A stretch of 64,000 bases of DNA from Flavobacterium frigoris (GTDB lineage: Bacteria; Bacteroidota; Bacteroidia; Flavobacteriales; Flavobacteriaceae), in NCBI RefSeq assembly GCF_900111075.1, contig NZ_FOFZ01000003.1:248001-312000 (forward strand). Reading direction: 5' to 3'. Below the pieces are notes generated by a model. The model worked only from the letters and a program-made list of their open reading frames with translations, searched no databases and had not been told where the DNA came from. Shown here in pieces: positions 9,734-19,098 of the stretch (its first letter is position 1; each line of letters starts with the position of its first letter). The translations under genes were made by a program, and so were the position numbers.

Positions 9734-9792
9734 AAGGAAAGATTTTAGGTGGGTAAATAGCATTGCCATTTTTCTAAAATAAAACAAACACA

Positions 9793-12240
9793 ATGAAAGT
9801 ATTAAAATTTGGCGGAACTTCGGTAGCCAATGCACAAAATATAAAACTAGTCCTTGAGATAGTTCAAAACCAAGCAAAACAAGACCAATTAATCGTAGTA
9901 GTATCTGCCCTTAGCAAAGTAACTGATTTACTTCAGCTGGCTTCATTAAGAGCTGCTTCTAATGATGAAAGTTATAAGGAAATTGTGGGTGATATTGAGA
10001 AAAAACATTTAGATGCCGTAAAAGAATTGATTCCTGTAAGTGAGCAAAGCAGCTTACTAAGCCATATCAAACGCATCATCAATCATCTAGAAACTTTATT
10101 GGACGGTTGTTTCCTTCTAGGAGAACTATCCAATAGAACATCCGACACTATTTTAAGTTTTGGAGAATTACTTTCTTCTTATATCATTGCTGAGGCACTT
10201 AAACAAGATTTTAAAAGCAGTAGTTATAAAGACAGCCGTGAACTTATAAAAACCAACAATAATTTTGGAAAAGCTACAGTGAATTTCAAAGTTACTGATG
10301 AATTAATTGTTTCTTTTTTTGCCTCGAATGAAAGTCAGGTTGTCGTAATGCCCGGTTTTATTTCGTCTTCTATTGATGGAATAAACACGACTTTAGGACG
10401 TGGTGGATCAGATTATACCGCTGCAATACTAGCTGGAGCATTAGATGCAACTGATTTAGAAATCTGGACTGATGTCAACGGAATGTATACTGCTAACCCA
10501 AGAATTGTAAAACAGGCCCAACCTATAGCTTCTATATCATATCAAGAAGCGATGGAATTGTCTCATTTTGGTGCCAAAGTCTTGTTTCCTCCAACAATTC
10601 AGCCAGTTTTAAGAAAGAACATTCCTATTCACATCAAGAATACTTTCGAACCAAAAGCGGAAGGAACTTATATTTCAAGCCAATCTATTTCTAATGGTCA
10701 GCCTGTAAAAGGAATCAGCCATATCGAAAATATTACATTGATCACACTTGAAGGTCCGGGAATGATTGGAGTATCCGGTTCATCAAAAAGACTTTTTGAG
10801 GTATTATCCCTAGAAGAAATCAACGTTATCTTTATTACTCAAGCCTCTTCTGAGCACTCTATTTGCATTGGAATCCTTAATGAAGATGCCGAAGCTGCCG
10901 AAGCTGCAATAAACAAAGCCTTTGAAATCGAGATCTTGCAGCACAAAGTAGATCCTTGTATCGTAGAAAAAAATCTATGTATTATTGCTTTAGTTGGCGA
11001 AAACATGAAAAATCACCAAGGATTGAGCGGTAAAATGTTTAGTACTTTAGGAAAAAACAATGTCAACATTCGTGCAATTGCCCAAGGTGCTTCTGAAAGA
11101 AACATATCTGCGGTAATCAATCAAAGAGATGTAAAAAAAGCATTGAATACACTTCACGAACGTTTCTTTGAAGACAATACAAAACAACTAAACTTATTTG
11201 TTATGGGTGTTGGTAATGTAGGTGAGAAATTCATTGATCAGATCAACCAACAAAAGAAGTTCCTAAAAGAAAACTTAAAAATAAATCTTCGTGTAATCGC
11301 TTTGTCTAATTCACGCAAAATGATTTTTGACGAAGATGGAATTGACTTAAAAGCATGGCAACCTCTTATCGAAAAAGGAGATGCGGCTGACCAACAATTG
11401 TTTATTAACAAAGTAAAAGAGCTGAATTTACGTAATAGTATTTTTGTGGATATCACGGCAAACGAAGGTGTTTCTAAAACATACGAGCATTTCTTAAGAC
11501 AAAGTGTAGCCGTTGTAACTTGTAATAAAATTGCCTGTTCTTCTGCTTTTGAAAATTATAAAAATCTTAAAAGTTTATCCCGAAGATATAATGCCCCTTT
11601 CTTGTTTGAAACAAATGTTGGAGCAGGATTACCTATCATTGACACCGTTAAAAACCTAGTCGCATCAGGAGATAAAGTCAACAAAATTCAAGCTGTTTTA
11701 TCTGGTAGTTTAAACTTTATCTTTAATAATTTTGACGAAAACAACGCTTTCAGTGAAGTGGCAAAAGAAGCTGGTGTTCAAGGATTTACAGAACCTGACC
11801 CAAAGATAGATTTGAGCGGAATCGATGTCGCTAGAAAGATCCTGATTTTGATTCGCGAAAGTGGTTACGAAATGGAAATTGAAGAAATTGAAAACCAATC
11901 TTTCCTTCCTGCTGCTTGTATGCAAACTACAACTAATGAAGATTTCTTTAAATCTCTTGTCGAACATGCAGCACATTTTGAAGGGATTTTGGCGGAGGCC
12001 AATGCAAAAGAAAGCCGCTTAAAATTTGTTGCTCAATTTGAAAATGGTAAGGCTAGCGTAGGTTTGCAATTCATCCCAAAAGACCATCCTTTTTACAACT
12101 TAGAAGGAAAAGACAATATTGTTTTGTTTTACACGGATCGCTATGTTGACCAACCTTTATTGATAAAAGGTGCCGGTGCCGGAGCTGCAGTTACTGCTTC
12201 AGGAATTTTTGCCGATGTGATTCGAATTGGAAACGTATAG
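9793..12240 (+). CDS. thrA: Bifunctional aspartokinase / homoserine dehydrogenase I
   Basis: Phosphorylates aspartate and, in a second domain, reduces aspartate semialdehyde to homoserine, the entry to threonine (and methionine) synthesis. Residues 1-295 form the aspartokinase (MKVLKFGGTSVAN, LGRGGSDYTAA). ACT domains follow (about 310-460). The C-terminal 350 residues form homoserine dehydrogenase, with a nucleotide-binding GVGNVGEKFI and TEPDPKIDLSGIDVARK. At 815 aa it is close to the 820 aa of E. coli ThrA. ACT domains imply feedback by threonine. It heads thrA-thrB-thrC behind the leader ORF. Confidence 0.96.
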   Translation: MKVLKFGGTSVANAQNIKLVLEIVQNQAKQDQLIVVVSALSKVTDLLQLASLRAASNDESYKEIVGDIEKKHLDAVKELIPVSEQSSLLSHIKRIINHLETLLDGCFLLGELSNRTSDTILSFGELLSSYIIAEALKQDFKSSSYKDSRELIKTNNNFGKATVNFKVTDELIVSFFASNESQVVVMPGFISSSIDGINTTLGRGGSDYTAAILAGALDATDLEIWTDVNGMYTANPRIVKQAQPIASISYQEAMELSHFGAKVLFPPTIQPVLRKNIPIHIKNTFEPKAEGTYISSQSISNGQPVKGISHIENITLITLEGPGMIGVSGSSKRLFEVLSLEEINVIFITQASSEHSICIGILNEDAEAAEAAINKAFEIEILQHKVDPCIVEKNLCIIALVGENMKNHQGLSGKMFSTLGKNNVNIRAIAQGASERNISAVINQRDVKKALNTLHERFFEDNTKQLNLFVMGVGNVGEKFIDQINQQKKFLKENLKINLRVIALSNSRKMIFDEDGIDLKAWQPLIEKGDAADQQLFINKVKELNLRNSIFVDITANEGVSKTYEHFLRQSVAVVTCNKIACSSAFENYKNLKSLSRRYNAPFLFETNVGAGLPIIDTVKNLVASGDKVNKIQAVLSGSLNFIFNNFDENNAFSEVAKEAGVQGFTEPDPKIDLSGIDVARKILILIRESGYEMEIEEIENQSFLPAACMQTTTNEDFFKSLVEHAAHFEGILAEANAKESRLKFVAQFENGKASVGLQFIPKDHPFYNLEGKDNIVLFYTDRYVDQPLLIKGAGAGAAVTASGIFADVIRIGNV

Positions 12241-12278
12241 TTCCTAACCCCTAAAGGAGCAAAAAAAGTATAAAGAAA

Positions 12279-13199
12279 ATGAATGAAATAAAAATATTCT
12301 GTCCCGCTACAATTGCTAATCTATCCTGTGGATTTGATGTCCTTGGATTGTGCTTAGACAATGTAGGGGACGAAATGATTATCAGAAAATCAGATCAAAA
12401 AGGAATTCGCATCACTAAAATTGTGGGTGCTGATTTACCTTTGGAAACCGAAAAAAACGTCGCTGGAGTTGCTGCTTTAGCAATGCTTGAAGCTTTGAAT
12501 TCAGATGCAGGTTTTGAGATCGAAATATACAAAAACATCAAAGCTGGAAGTGGAATTGGAAGCAGTGCTGCCAGTGCCGCCGGAGCCGTTTATGGTATCA
12601 ATGTTTTGTTAGGAAATCCATTTGAAATTAAAGATTTGGTACAGTTTGCTATGCAAGGTGAAAAGTTAGCTTGCGGAAACGCTCATGCTGATAATGTAGC
12701 CCCTGCCCTTTTGGGTGGATTTACATTAGTGAGAAGCTACAGTCCTTTAGATATTATAAAAATAGAAAGTCCTTCAGAATTATATGCGACGGTAGTTCAT
12801 CCTCAGATTGAGTTAAAAACATCAGATGCACGTTCTGTATTGAAGCAAATGGTTCCCCTAAAAAGTGCAATCATGCAATGGGGAAATGTAGGCGGATTAA
12901 TTGCTGGTTTATATACTAAGGATTATGACTTGATAGGTCGTTCTCTACATGATGAAATCGTAGAACCGTTGCGTTCTGTACTAATTCCTGGTTTTGACTT
13001 AATCAAACAAACCGCATTAGAAAACGGTGCTTTAGGATCTGGAATATCGGGTTCTGGACCTTCTATTTTTGCTTTAAGCAAAGGAAAAGACGCCGCCGAT
13101 AAAATTGCCAAAGCCATGAGCGCAGTCTATGACGAAATGAAGTTGCCATACGAGATTCACGTTTCAAAAGTGAATCCTGATGGCGTGAGAATTTTATAA
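12279..13199 (+). CDS. thrB: Homoserine kinase
   Basis: GHMP-family kinase that phosphorylates homoserine at its hydroxyl. The ATP-binding motif GSGIGSSAASAAGA lies near 90-104, and the N-terminal PATIANLSCGFDVLGL is typical of ThrB. The C-terminal GSGISGSGPSIFAL matches GHMP motif 3. At 306 aa the length is normal. It follows thrA by 38 bp and precedes thrC by 117 bp in the threonine operon. Confidence 0.95.
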   Translation: MNEIKIFCPATIANLSCGFDVLGLCLDNVGDEMIIRKSDQKGIRITKIVGADLPLETEKNVAGVAALAMLEALNSDAGFEIEIYKNIKAGSGIGSSAASAAGAVYGINVLLGNPFEIKDLVQFAMQGEKLACGNAHADNVAPALLGGFTLVRSYSPLDIIKIESPSELYATVVHPQIELKTSDARSVLKQMVPLKSAIMQWGNVGGLIAGLYTKDYDLIGRSLHDEIVEPLRSVLIPGFDLIKQTALENGALGSGISGSGPSIFALSKGKDAADKIAKAMSAVYDEMKLPYEIHVSKVNPDGVRIL

Positions 13200-13238
13200 T
13201 TCCGAGTAAAAGCCCAAAATGAAAATGTAAAATGATAA

Positions 13239-13293
13239 CCACTGATTCACAGATTTTTTACAATTATTTTTAATCCGTGAATTTGTGGCAAAA
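13239..13293. repeat. Dispersed palindromic repeat between thrB and thrC
   Basis: Arms CCACTGATTCAC (13239-13250) and GTGAATTTGTGG (13277-13288) can pair. The right part (13267-13293) matches 41892-41918 at 26 of 27 bases. It is an interspersed element in the operon, not part of either gene. Confidence 0.65.
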
Positions 13294-13316
13294 GATTTAA
13301 GAAAATCAAAGTTACA

Positions 13317-14606
13317 ATGAAATACTACAGTTTAAACCATAATGCCCCAAACGTTTCCTTTCAGGAAGCAGTAATACAAGGATTAGCCTCTGATAAAGGA
13401 TTGTATTTTCCAGAAAACATAACACCACTGCCTCAGGCCTTTTTCGATACTATCGAAAATTTAAGCAATGAGGAAATCGCTTTTGAAGCTATTAAACAAT
13501 TTGTAGGAGATGAAATTCCCGCTGATGTACTTAAAGAAATTATTGCTGATACCCTGTGTTTTGATTTCCCCGTCGTTGAAGTCGAAAAAGGGATATATTC
13601 TCTTGAATTATTCCATGGCCCAACAATGGCCTTTAAGGACGTAGGAGCGCGTTTCATGTCGCGATGTTTGGCCTACTTCAATAAAGACAAAAAAGACAGT
13701 AAGAACACCGTTCTTGTAGCTACTTCTGGAGATACTGGTGGTGCCGTTGCGAGCGGATTTTTAGGTGTTGCTGGCGTAGAAGTGATCATTCTCTATCCTT
13801 CCGGGAAAGTAAGTGCCATTCAGGAAAAACAATTGACGACTTTAGGTCAGAATATTAAAGCACTCGAAGTAGATGGTGTTTTTGATGATTGTCAGGACAT
13901 GGTCAAAAAAGCATTCTTAGACGATAGTTTAAAGCATCACAATCTGACTTCGGCAAATTCGATTAATATTGCACGTTGGTTGCCACAAATGTTTTACTTT
14001 TTCTTTGCCTACAAAGAACTGAAGAAGCAAAACAAGGAATTGGTATTCTCTTGCCCGAGTGGGAATTTTGGGAATATCTGTGCTGGAATTATGGCTAAAA
14101 AATTAGGCTTGCCCCTACTTCATTTTGTAGCTTCCACGAATGTAAATGATACGGTCCCAAGATTCTTGGCAAGCGGATTTTACGATCCACAACCATCGAA
14201 AGCGACGATTTCTAATGCTATGGATGTAGGAAATCCTAGTAATTTCATCCGTATTCAGGAAATGTACCACAACGATTTGGCGCAATTCAAGAAAGACTTC
14301 TCTTCGTATACTTTTACAGATAAAGAAACAACTGAAGCGATGAAAACCATATATAACACAAACGGCTATATCGCTGAACCACATGGCGCTGTGGGTTATT
14401 TAGGATTGAAAAAAGAATTGCATAACTATCCAAATGCTATTGGTATTTTCCTAGAAACGGCACATCCTATTAAATTTTTGGATGTCGTAGAACCAGCTTT
14501 AAACGTAAAATTACCAATTCCTGCACAAATAGAAAGTGTAATGGATAAAGAAAAAGTAAGCACTAAAATTAAGACCTACGAAGAGTTCAAAGCGTTTTTA
14601 GGATAA
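13317..14606 (+). CDS. thrC: Threonine synthase
   Basis: PLP enzyme that converts O-phosphohomoserine to threonine, the last step of the pathway. The PLP lysine lies in FHGPTMAFKDVGARF near residue 107; a TSGDTGGAVASGF phosphate loop and a SANSINIARWLPQ segment are typical of the long (class I) ThrC. It has 429 aa. It ends 22 bp before a strong terminator, closing the thr operon. Confidence 0.96.
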   Translation: MKYYSLNHNAPNVSFQEAVIQGLASDKGLYFPENITPLPQAFFDTIENLSNEEIAFEAIKQFVGDEIPADVLKEIIADTLCFDFPVVEVEKGIYSLELFHGPTMAFKDVGARFMSRCLAYFNKDKKDSKNTVLVATSGDTGGAVASGFLGVAGVEVIILYPSGKVSAIQEKQLTTLGQNIKALEVDGVFDDCQDMVKKAFLDDSLKHHNLTSANSINIARWLPQMFYFFFAYKELKKQNKELVFSCPSGNFGNICAGIMAKKLGLPLLHFVASTNVNDTVPRFLASGFYDPQPSKATISNAMDVGNPSNFIRIQEMYHNDLAQFKKDFSSYTFTDKETTEAMKTIYNTNGYIAEPHGAVGYLGLKKELHNYPNAIGIFLETAHPIKFLDVVEPALNVKLPIPAQIESVMDKEKVSTKIKTYEEFKAFLG

Positions 14607-14627
14607 ACTTTCAACATCAAATATAAC

Positions 14628-14665
14628 AACCGACTGAGAAGTGATTTTCAGTCGGTTTTTTTTTA
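14628..14665 (+). terminator. Terminator of the thr operon
   Basis: Stem AACCGACTGA / TCAGTCGGTT (14628-14637, 14648-14657) is followed by a run of nine or more Ts. Confidence 0.9.
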
Positions 14666-15280
14666 TGGCGTAACCTCGTTAAAGAGCAATACGTTATTCG
14701 AGTTGATTCTACAACGAGGTCAGGCTATACGCTGTATCTTTTATTTCGTTACACTTCATAAAAGGATGCCGCTCCTATCCTTTACGCAAGGCAAGAGCTG
14801 CTAATCATATTTATTCACTACCCATATTCTTTAGTTATCAATCAGTCTTACTATTTATCACACTGGAAGCGTCTCCGTAACGTTACACATCAATTTTGAG
14901 ACGCTTTCAGCGAGACAAGCTAAGTGGTGTGGTTTATGAAAGAATAGAACACGTTGCGATTGGGTCATACCATTTCCCAATCCTTCCGAACTATGTAATT
15001 TTCTTTCGAATATAAAAAATACCTGTTTACAAGCTGTTCCTAAACGATAATGTAATTATATACATGGTCCTGAAATAATTCAATAGACCTAACAAGTAAG
15101 TTCTATTATTGTAAAACAACAATAGCTTTTTTTATACCCACAAAATCCTAATTTTAACATCTCTTAACATACTCTTTTATACGATTTAACATTAAACCCC
15201 TTGCAGTCTTTCCAATATAAGGGATGTCGTCTATCTTATTATGCCTAATTTTACATCAAACTTTAAAAAAGGATAATACA
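14666..15280. other. Non-coding region with inverted repeats between thrC and the YceI gene
   Basis: About 600 bp without a convincing gene. It contains AACCTCGTT (about 14670) with an inverted AACGAGGT (14712-14719), a 9-bp perfect inverted repeat AAGCGTCTC / GAGACGCTT (14867-14875, 14898-14906), and at 14758-14787 a segment resembling, in inverse orientation, the element at 16112-16140. It may be worn repeat debris. The YceI promoter must lie in its right end, but no good TAnnTTTG box was found. Confidence 0.5.
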
Positions 15281-15919
15281 ATGAAAAACTTAAAACTGAT
15301 TGCTCTAGCAATGATTCTGATTACTGCCGTTAGCTGTAAAGATTCTAAGAAAGAGACGGAAGGAACGACTACAGAAATTCAAACGACAGATGGAACGTAC
15401 AGTGTAGTAAATGATTCTACCAAAGTGAGTTTTACAGCTTATAAAACAACAGACAAAGCAGCTGTTGGTGGTACATTTAAAGAAATAACATTAACAAATA
15501 CAGGACAAGGAAAAACAGCATTGGAAGCGTTGAATGGTACTAAATTTAGTATTCCGGTTAGTAGTTTGTTTACTAATGACGCTACAGGAACCAGAGATCC
15601 TAAGATTTTAAAATTCTTTTTTGGAGTGATGAAAAATACGGAACTTATTTCTGGTGAGTTTAAAGTGGCTGCTGACAATACTTGTTCTATTGATGTACTC
15701 TTAAACGGGAAAACAGCAAACATTCCTTTACAATATACTACGAATAGTGACACTAGCTTATCTTTTGACGGGGTGATGAATTTAGAAAACTGGGATGCTT
15801 TAGCAGCAGTAGCTTCAATTAACAAAGCTTGCGAAGCATTGCATACTGGTAAAGATGGCGTAAGTAAAACATGGAGCGAAGTAGCAGTGCATGCTGATGT
15901 TTTATTAAATAAAAACTAG
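15281..15919 (+). CDS. YceI-like lipoprotein
   Basis: Starting at ATG 15281, which follows an A-rich stretch, the protein opens with MKNLKLIALAMILITAVSC, a signal peptide with a lipobox (AVSC), so the cleaved product should be lipid-anchored with Cys19 at its N terminus. The rest (about 35-210) resembles the YceI domain, a lipocalin-like barrel that binds isoprenoid-type lipids: VSFTAYKTTDKAAVGGTF and VDVLLNGK-like strands are seen. A longer in-frame start at 15224 would bury the signal peptide and is rejected. A strong terminator follows. Its ligand is unknown. Confidence 0.75.
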   Translation: MKNLKLIALAMILITAVSCKDSKKETEGTTTEIQTTDGTYSVVNDSTKVSFTAYKTTDKAAVGGTFKEITLTNTGQGKTALEALNGTKFSIPVSSLFTNDATGTRDPKILKFFFGVMKNTELISGEFKVAADNTCSIDVLLNGKTANIPLQYTTNSDTSLSFDGVMNLENWDALAAVASINKACEALHTGKDGVSKTWSEVAVHADVLLNKN

Positions 15920-16000
15920 ACTATTAATTATTCAGTTCTGCTGAATTCTTTCACTTGGATCGCAACTGTCTTTTTATTTCTAAAATAATCCTGCGTAATT

Positions 16001-16040
16001 AAAAGCTACTAACTACATGAAGTTAGTAGCTTTTTTTTAT
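16001..16040 (+). terminator. Terminator of the YceI-like gene
   Basis: Perfect stem GCTACTAACT / AGTTAGTAGC (16005-16014, 16021-16030) with a 6-nt loop and a run of eight Ts. Confidence 0.93.
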
Positions 16041-16111
16041 GACTTACAGTAGTTGGTTTTCTATATTCTCTAAATACAATTGTTGTGTAATTATCTCCTA
16101 AACATAAAGTA

Positions 16112-16231
16112 GCGTAAGGGATTGCGGCGATATCCTTTATTTTTGTTCTTTAAAAAATAAAGATAAAGCCAAAAGCCCGACCCCAAAGCAGCAGATTCAA
16201 TCATTGGAAAAAGGATGTTGTGCTTTGGGGT
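16112..16231. repeat. Dispersed-repeat-like intergenic element with hairpin
   Basis: The left part (16112-16140) is similar to the inverse of 14758-14787: both share AAAGGAT, GCCGC and TTACGC blocks. The right part forms a perfect 11-bp inverted repeat ACCCCAAAGCA / TGCTTTGGGGT (16180-16190, 16221-16231). No ORF explains it. The rest of the gap to 16443 shows nothing further. Confidence 0.5.
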
Positions 16232-16443
16232 TACGCACAAAAAAAGTACGTAAAAATGATTTTAGTCAATTTTTAAGGAAGTAATTCTCAATTTTTTAAT
16301 TTGTTTACATTAATCTTATGCAAGCTAAACCTCCACTTATGCCTGACTCAAAACGAGGTCTAAAATACTGTTACAAATCTATTTTAAAATTAAGAATAAA
16401 CCTGTAGACTTAACTATAGAGGTTCTCATTTTAGACTCTATAC

Positions 16444-18894
16444 TTAATCCTTAAAATGTTTTACAATTAACTGTTTCAACTCTTGAATTTTAATTGGTTT
16501 AGAAATATAATCATTGCAATCTGAATCAACCGCTTTTTCCATATCTCCAGCTAAAGCGTAAGCTGTTTGTGCAATTATAATTACTTCTTTATTGAATTTA
16601 CGTATCTCTCGGGTGGCTTCATAACCATCCATTATCGGCATTTGAATATCCATTAATATTAAATCTACATCTGGGTTATTGCGGCACGCTTCTAAAGCTT
16701 CTATTCCATTTCTTGTATAGATAATTTCCTTTCCGAAATCCTTAATAACTTTCGAAATAAGTTTTTCTGACACTTCATCATCTTCAGCAAGAACTATTTT
16801 TAACTTTTTAAAACTGGGTACTTCAACGGGAGATACAATTTCTCTATTATTTGATATTTCTATGCTTTTATCTGCTTTAAAAGGAAGTGTGAAATAAAAT
16901 ACAGTTCCTTTTCCTTCCTGTGATTCAAGCCAGATTTCACCACCTAACATTTCTACATAAGCTTTAGAAATAGACAATCCTAAACCAGCGCCTTGCAGCG
17001 CCATTTTATTGGCAATATCGGCCTGAATAAAACGTTCAAAAATAGCTTGTTGTCTGTCTTTTGGGATACCTATTCCGGTATCTTTTACATAAAATTCTAT
17101 AAACTCCTCTTTTAAGTTATAGCCGATTTCAATACTTCCTTTTTCGGTATGATTGATGGCGTTTTTTACCAAATTTGTTAATATCGCAAAGACCTTCTCA
17201 CGATCTGTTGTTATGAAGGCTTCATTTGAAGGCAAAGTGTATTTATAGGATAGATGAATACCTTTTTTTTCTGCCTCTGGAATAAAGAAGGTGTAGATAT
17301 ATTCTAATTGTTCATTAATATTAGATTTCTTTATATTAACCTCCATCTGTCCGGATTCAATTTTCGAAATATTTATAATATCATTGATAATATTGAGCAT
17401 TCTTGCTCCACTTTTTTCAATTATCTTGATATACTTCCGTTGCTTTTTTCCTTTAAGATTTGGTTCTTTCAACAATTCTGCAAAACCCAATATTCCGTTC
17501 ATTGGCGTACGTATTTCGTGACTCATATTAGCAAGAAAAGCTGATTTTAAACGATCTGATTCTTCGGCTTTTTCTTTTGCAATATGCAGTTCGATCTCCA
17601 TCATTTTTCTTTCGCTGATATCTACTTCAAGCCCATCCCAACAAACTAAATCATTGACTATTCTTGGTTTTGATACAAAGTAAGACCATCTCACACTTCC
17701 ATCTGGATTAATTATCCTACATTCGACATTAAGAACTGATAAATTTTTTAATGCTTTTCTCTCTACATCTACCAACATTTCTATATCTTCAGGATGTATT
17801 TTTCCAAAAATTAAATACGGGTTTTTTATTGCTTCTGCCGCCGTACAACCATAAAGCTTCAAAACGGAATCGCTCACATAATTAAACTTTCTTTTATTTG
17901 TATTAAGTGTCACTACTTGATAAATCATTCCTTTCACAAAATTATTAGCAATTAATTTCAGTTGATCTTCGCTTTCTTCGGCTTTTTCTTTTGCTTTAAT
18001 GAGTTCTCTAGTTTTTATTTTTACCCTTTCTCGTAATAACAACACAAAAGATATAGAAATAACTAAAACTATAAAAATGACAAGGATTAACCATTTTGTA
18101 TAATCAGGAATCAGTAGCTTAGGATCCTTATCTAACCAGCGAAACAATGATTTATAATATATAGAATTTGCATCATTTTTTAACGTTGAAATATTCCTAT
18201 CGAATAATGCAACCAACGCAGCATTTTTATTTTTTGTAAATGCAAAATGTAATCCCAATGGTCTAATTAAGATTCCTGTTGGTTTGCTACTCTTAGCGAA
18301 TAAATTTGAAAAAGTAAAAAACCGATCGGCGATGATTACATCAATTTTACTGCTTTTAAGTGCACTAACAGATTTTGAATAACTATCATACGTATAAAGT
18401 TTATAGGTGATATCGAACTCCTTAGATACAAAATCCGTCATGTATTTCTCTTCGATGGAACCTTTTAAAACACCTACTTTTAGGTTTTTTAAATCCAATA
18501 TAGAATGTAAATTCAATCCTTTTCTTGAAAACAATTCTGCCCACGAACTTAGTACAGGCATTTTACTTAAAGTAAAAATAGAATCTCGCTCTGATGAAAA
18601 TACTACATCTGGTAATACATCAATTTCACCTCTTTGTAAATTTTTATAAAGATTATCCCAAGTGTCAAATTGGTATTCAAATTTCAGATTTTCTCTTTTT
18701 CCAATTTCTTTAATAATATCAATAAAAAAACCATCAGGCTGCCCTTTTTCATTAATAAATATTTTTGGAGGGTTATCATATAAACCCACTTTTATAACTT
18801 GATCATTGTTTTTTTGTGAAAAAATAGTTTCAGAAACTCCGAAACAAAGTAGAATTAGGAGAAACCTATAATAACCATATGTGAAATTTTTCAT
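16444..18894 (-). CDS. Hybrid sensor histidine kinase with periplasmic solute-binding domain
   Basis: Two-component sensor in the inner membrane. From ATG 18894 (MKNFTYGYYRF) a signal-type segment leads into a family-3 solute-binding domain (about 30-260; VGLYDNPPKIF, EIDVLPDVVFSSERD), a membrane helix (about 270-295), a PAS/PAC domain (about 325-435), a HisKA box with phospho-acceptor His near 456 (NMSHEIRTPMNG), a HATPase domain with GTGIGIP-type and GAGLGLSI loops, and a C-terminal receiver with phospho-Asp near 747 (LILMDIQMPIMDG). The track start nine codons upstream (MHQVIEKIK) is weaker as a signal peptide. No output regulator is adjacent, so its target is unknown. The ligand could be an amino-acid-like solute. 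Confidence 0.88.
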   Translation of the reverse strand: MKNFTYGYYRFLLILLCFGVSETIFSQKNNDQVIKVGLYDNPPKIFINEKGQPDGFFIDIIKEIGKRENLKFEYQFDTWDNLYKNLQRGEIDVLPDVVFSSERDSIFTLSKMPVLSSWAELFSRKGLNLHSILDLKNLKVGVLKGSIEEKYMTDFVSKEFDITYKLYTYDSYSKSVSALKSSKIDVIIADRFFTFSNLFAKSSKPTGILIRPLGLHFAFTKNKNAALVALFDRNISTLKNDANSIYYKSLFRWLDKDPKLLIPDYTKWLILVIFIVLVISISFVLLLRERVKIKTRELIKAKEKAEESEDQLKLIANNFVKGMIYQVVTLNTNKRKFNYVSDSVLKLYGCTAAEAIKNPYLIFGKIHPEDIEMLVDVERKALKNLSVLNVECRIINPDGSVRWSYFVSKPRIVNDLVCWDGLEVDISERKMMEIELHIAKEKAEESDRLKSAFLANMSHEIRTPMNGILGFAELLKEPNLKGKKQRKYIKIIEKSGARMLNIINDIINISKIESGQMEVNIKKSNINEQLEYIYTFFIPEAEKKGIHLSYKYTLPSNEAFITTDREKVFAILTNLVKNAINHTEKGSIEIGYNLKEEFIEFYVKDTGIGIPKDRQQAIFERFIQADIANKMALQGAGLGLSISKAYVEMLGGEIWLESQEGKGTVFYFTLPFKADKSIEISNNREIVSPVEVPSFKKLKIVLAEDDEVSEKLISKVIKDFGKEIIYTRNGIEALEACRNNPDVDLILMDIQMPIMDGYEATREIRKFNKEVIIIAQTAYALAGDMEKAVDSDCNDYISKPIKIQELKQLIVKHFKD

Positions 18895-18994
18895 CTTTAT
18901 CTTTTCAATAACTTGGTGCACACGAATATATAAATTTTATCTGAATAAATACATTCGTAAATTTTCAATTGCAGCAATCAATTACGTCATTTCA

Positions 18995-19008
18995 TGCCAC
19001 GGATTTCA
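18995..19008. repeat. Possible worn copy of the GTGAAATCCGTGGCA-type repeat
   Basis: TGCCACGGATTTCA is close to the inverse of the right arm of the repeat at 13277-13291. It is short, so the match could be chance. Confidence 0.3.
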
Positions 19009-19065
19009 ACCTAATTAACACTGTATAAGAACTCCTTTAAAATCTTATTTTGTTCCCTTTTTAAT

Positions 19066-19073
19066 TATATTTG
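19066..19073 (+). promoter_or_regulatory. -7 element before the GNAT gene
   Basis: TATATTTG fits TAnnTTTG exactly, 25 bp before ATG 19099. The nearest TTG is only 13 nt upstream, so the -33 part is unclear. Confidence 0.5.
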
Positions 19074-19098
19074 CAACTACATTTTACCATATCTCGCC

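Noticed and set aside
9670..9735. A classical terminator right after the thr leader
   Set aside because: The GC stem is only five bases and is not directly followed by a T run, so it is reported as a candidate attenuator, not a terminator.
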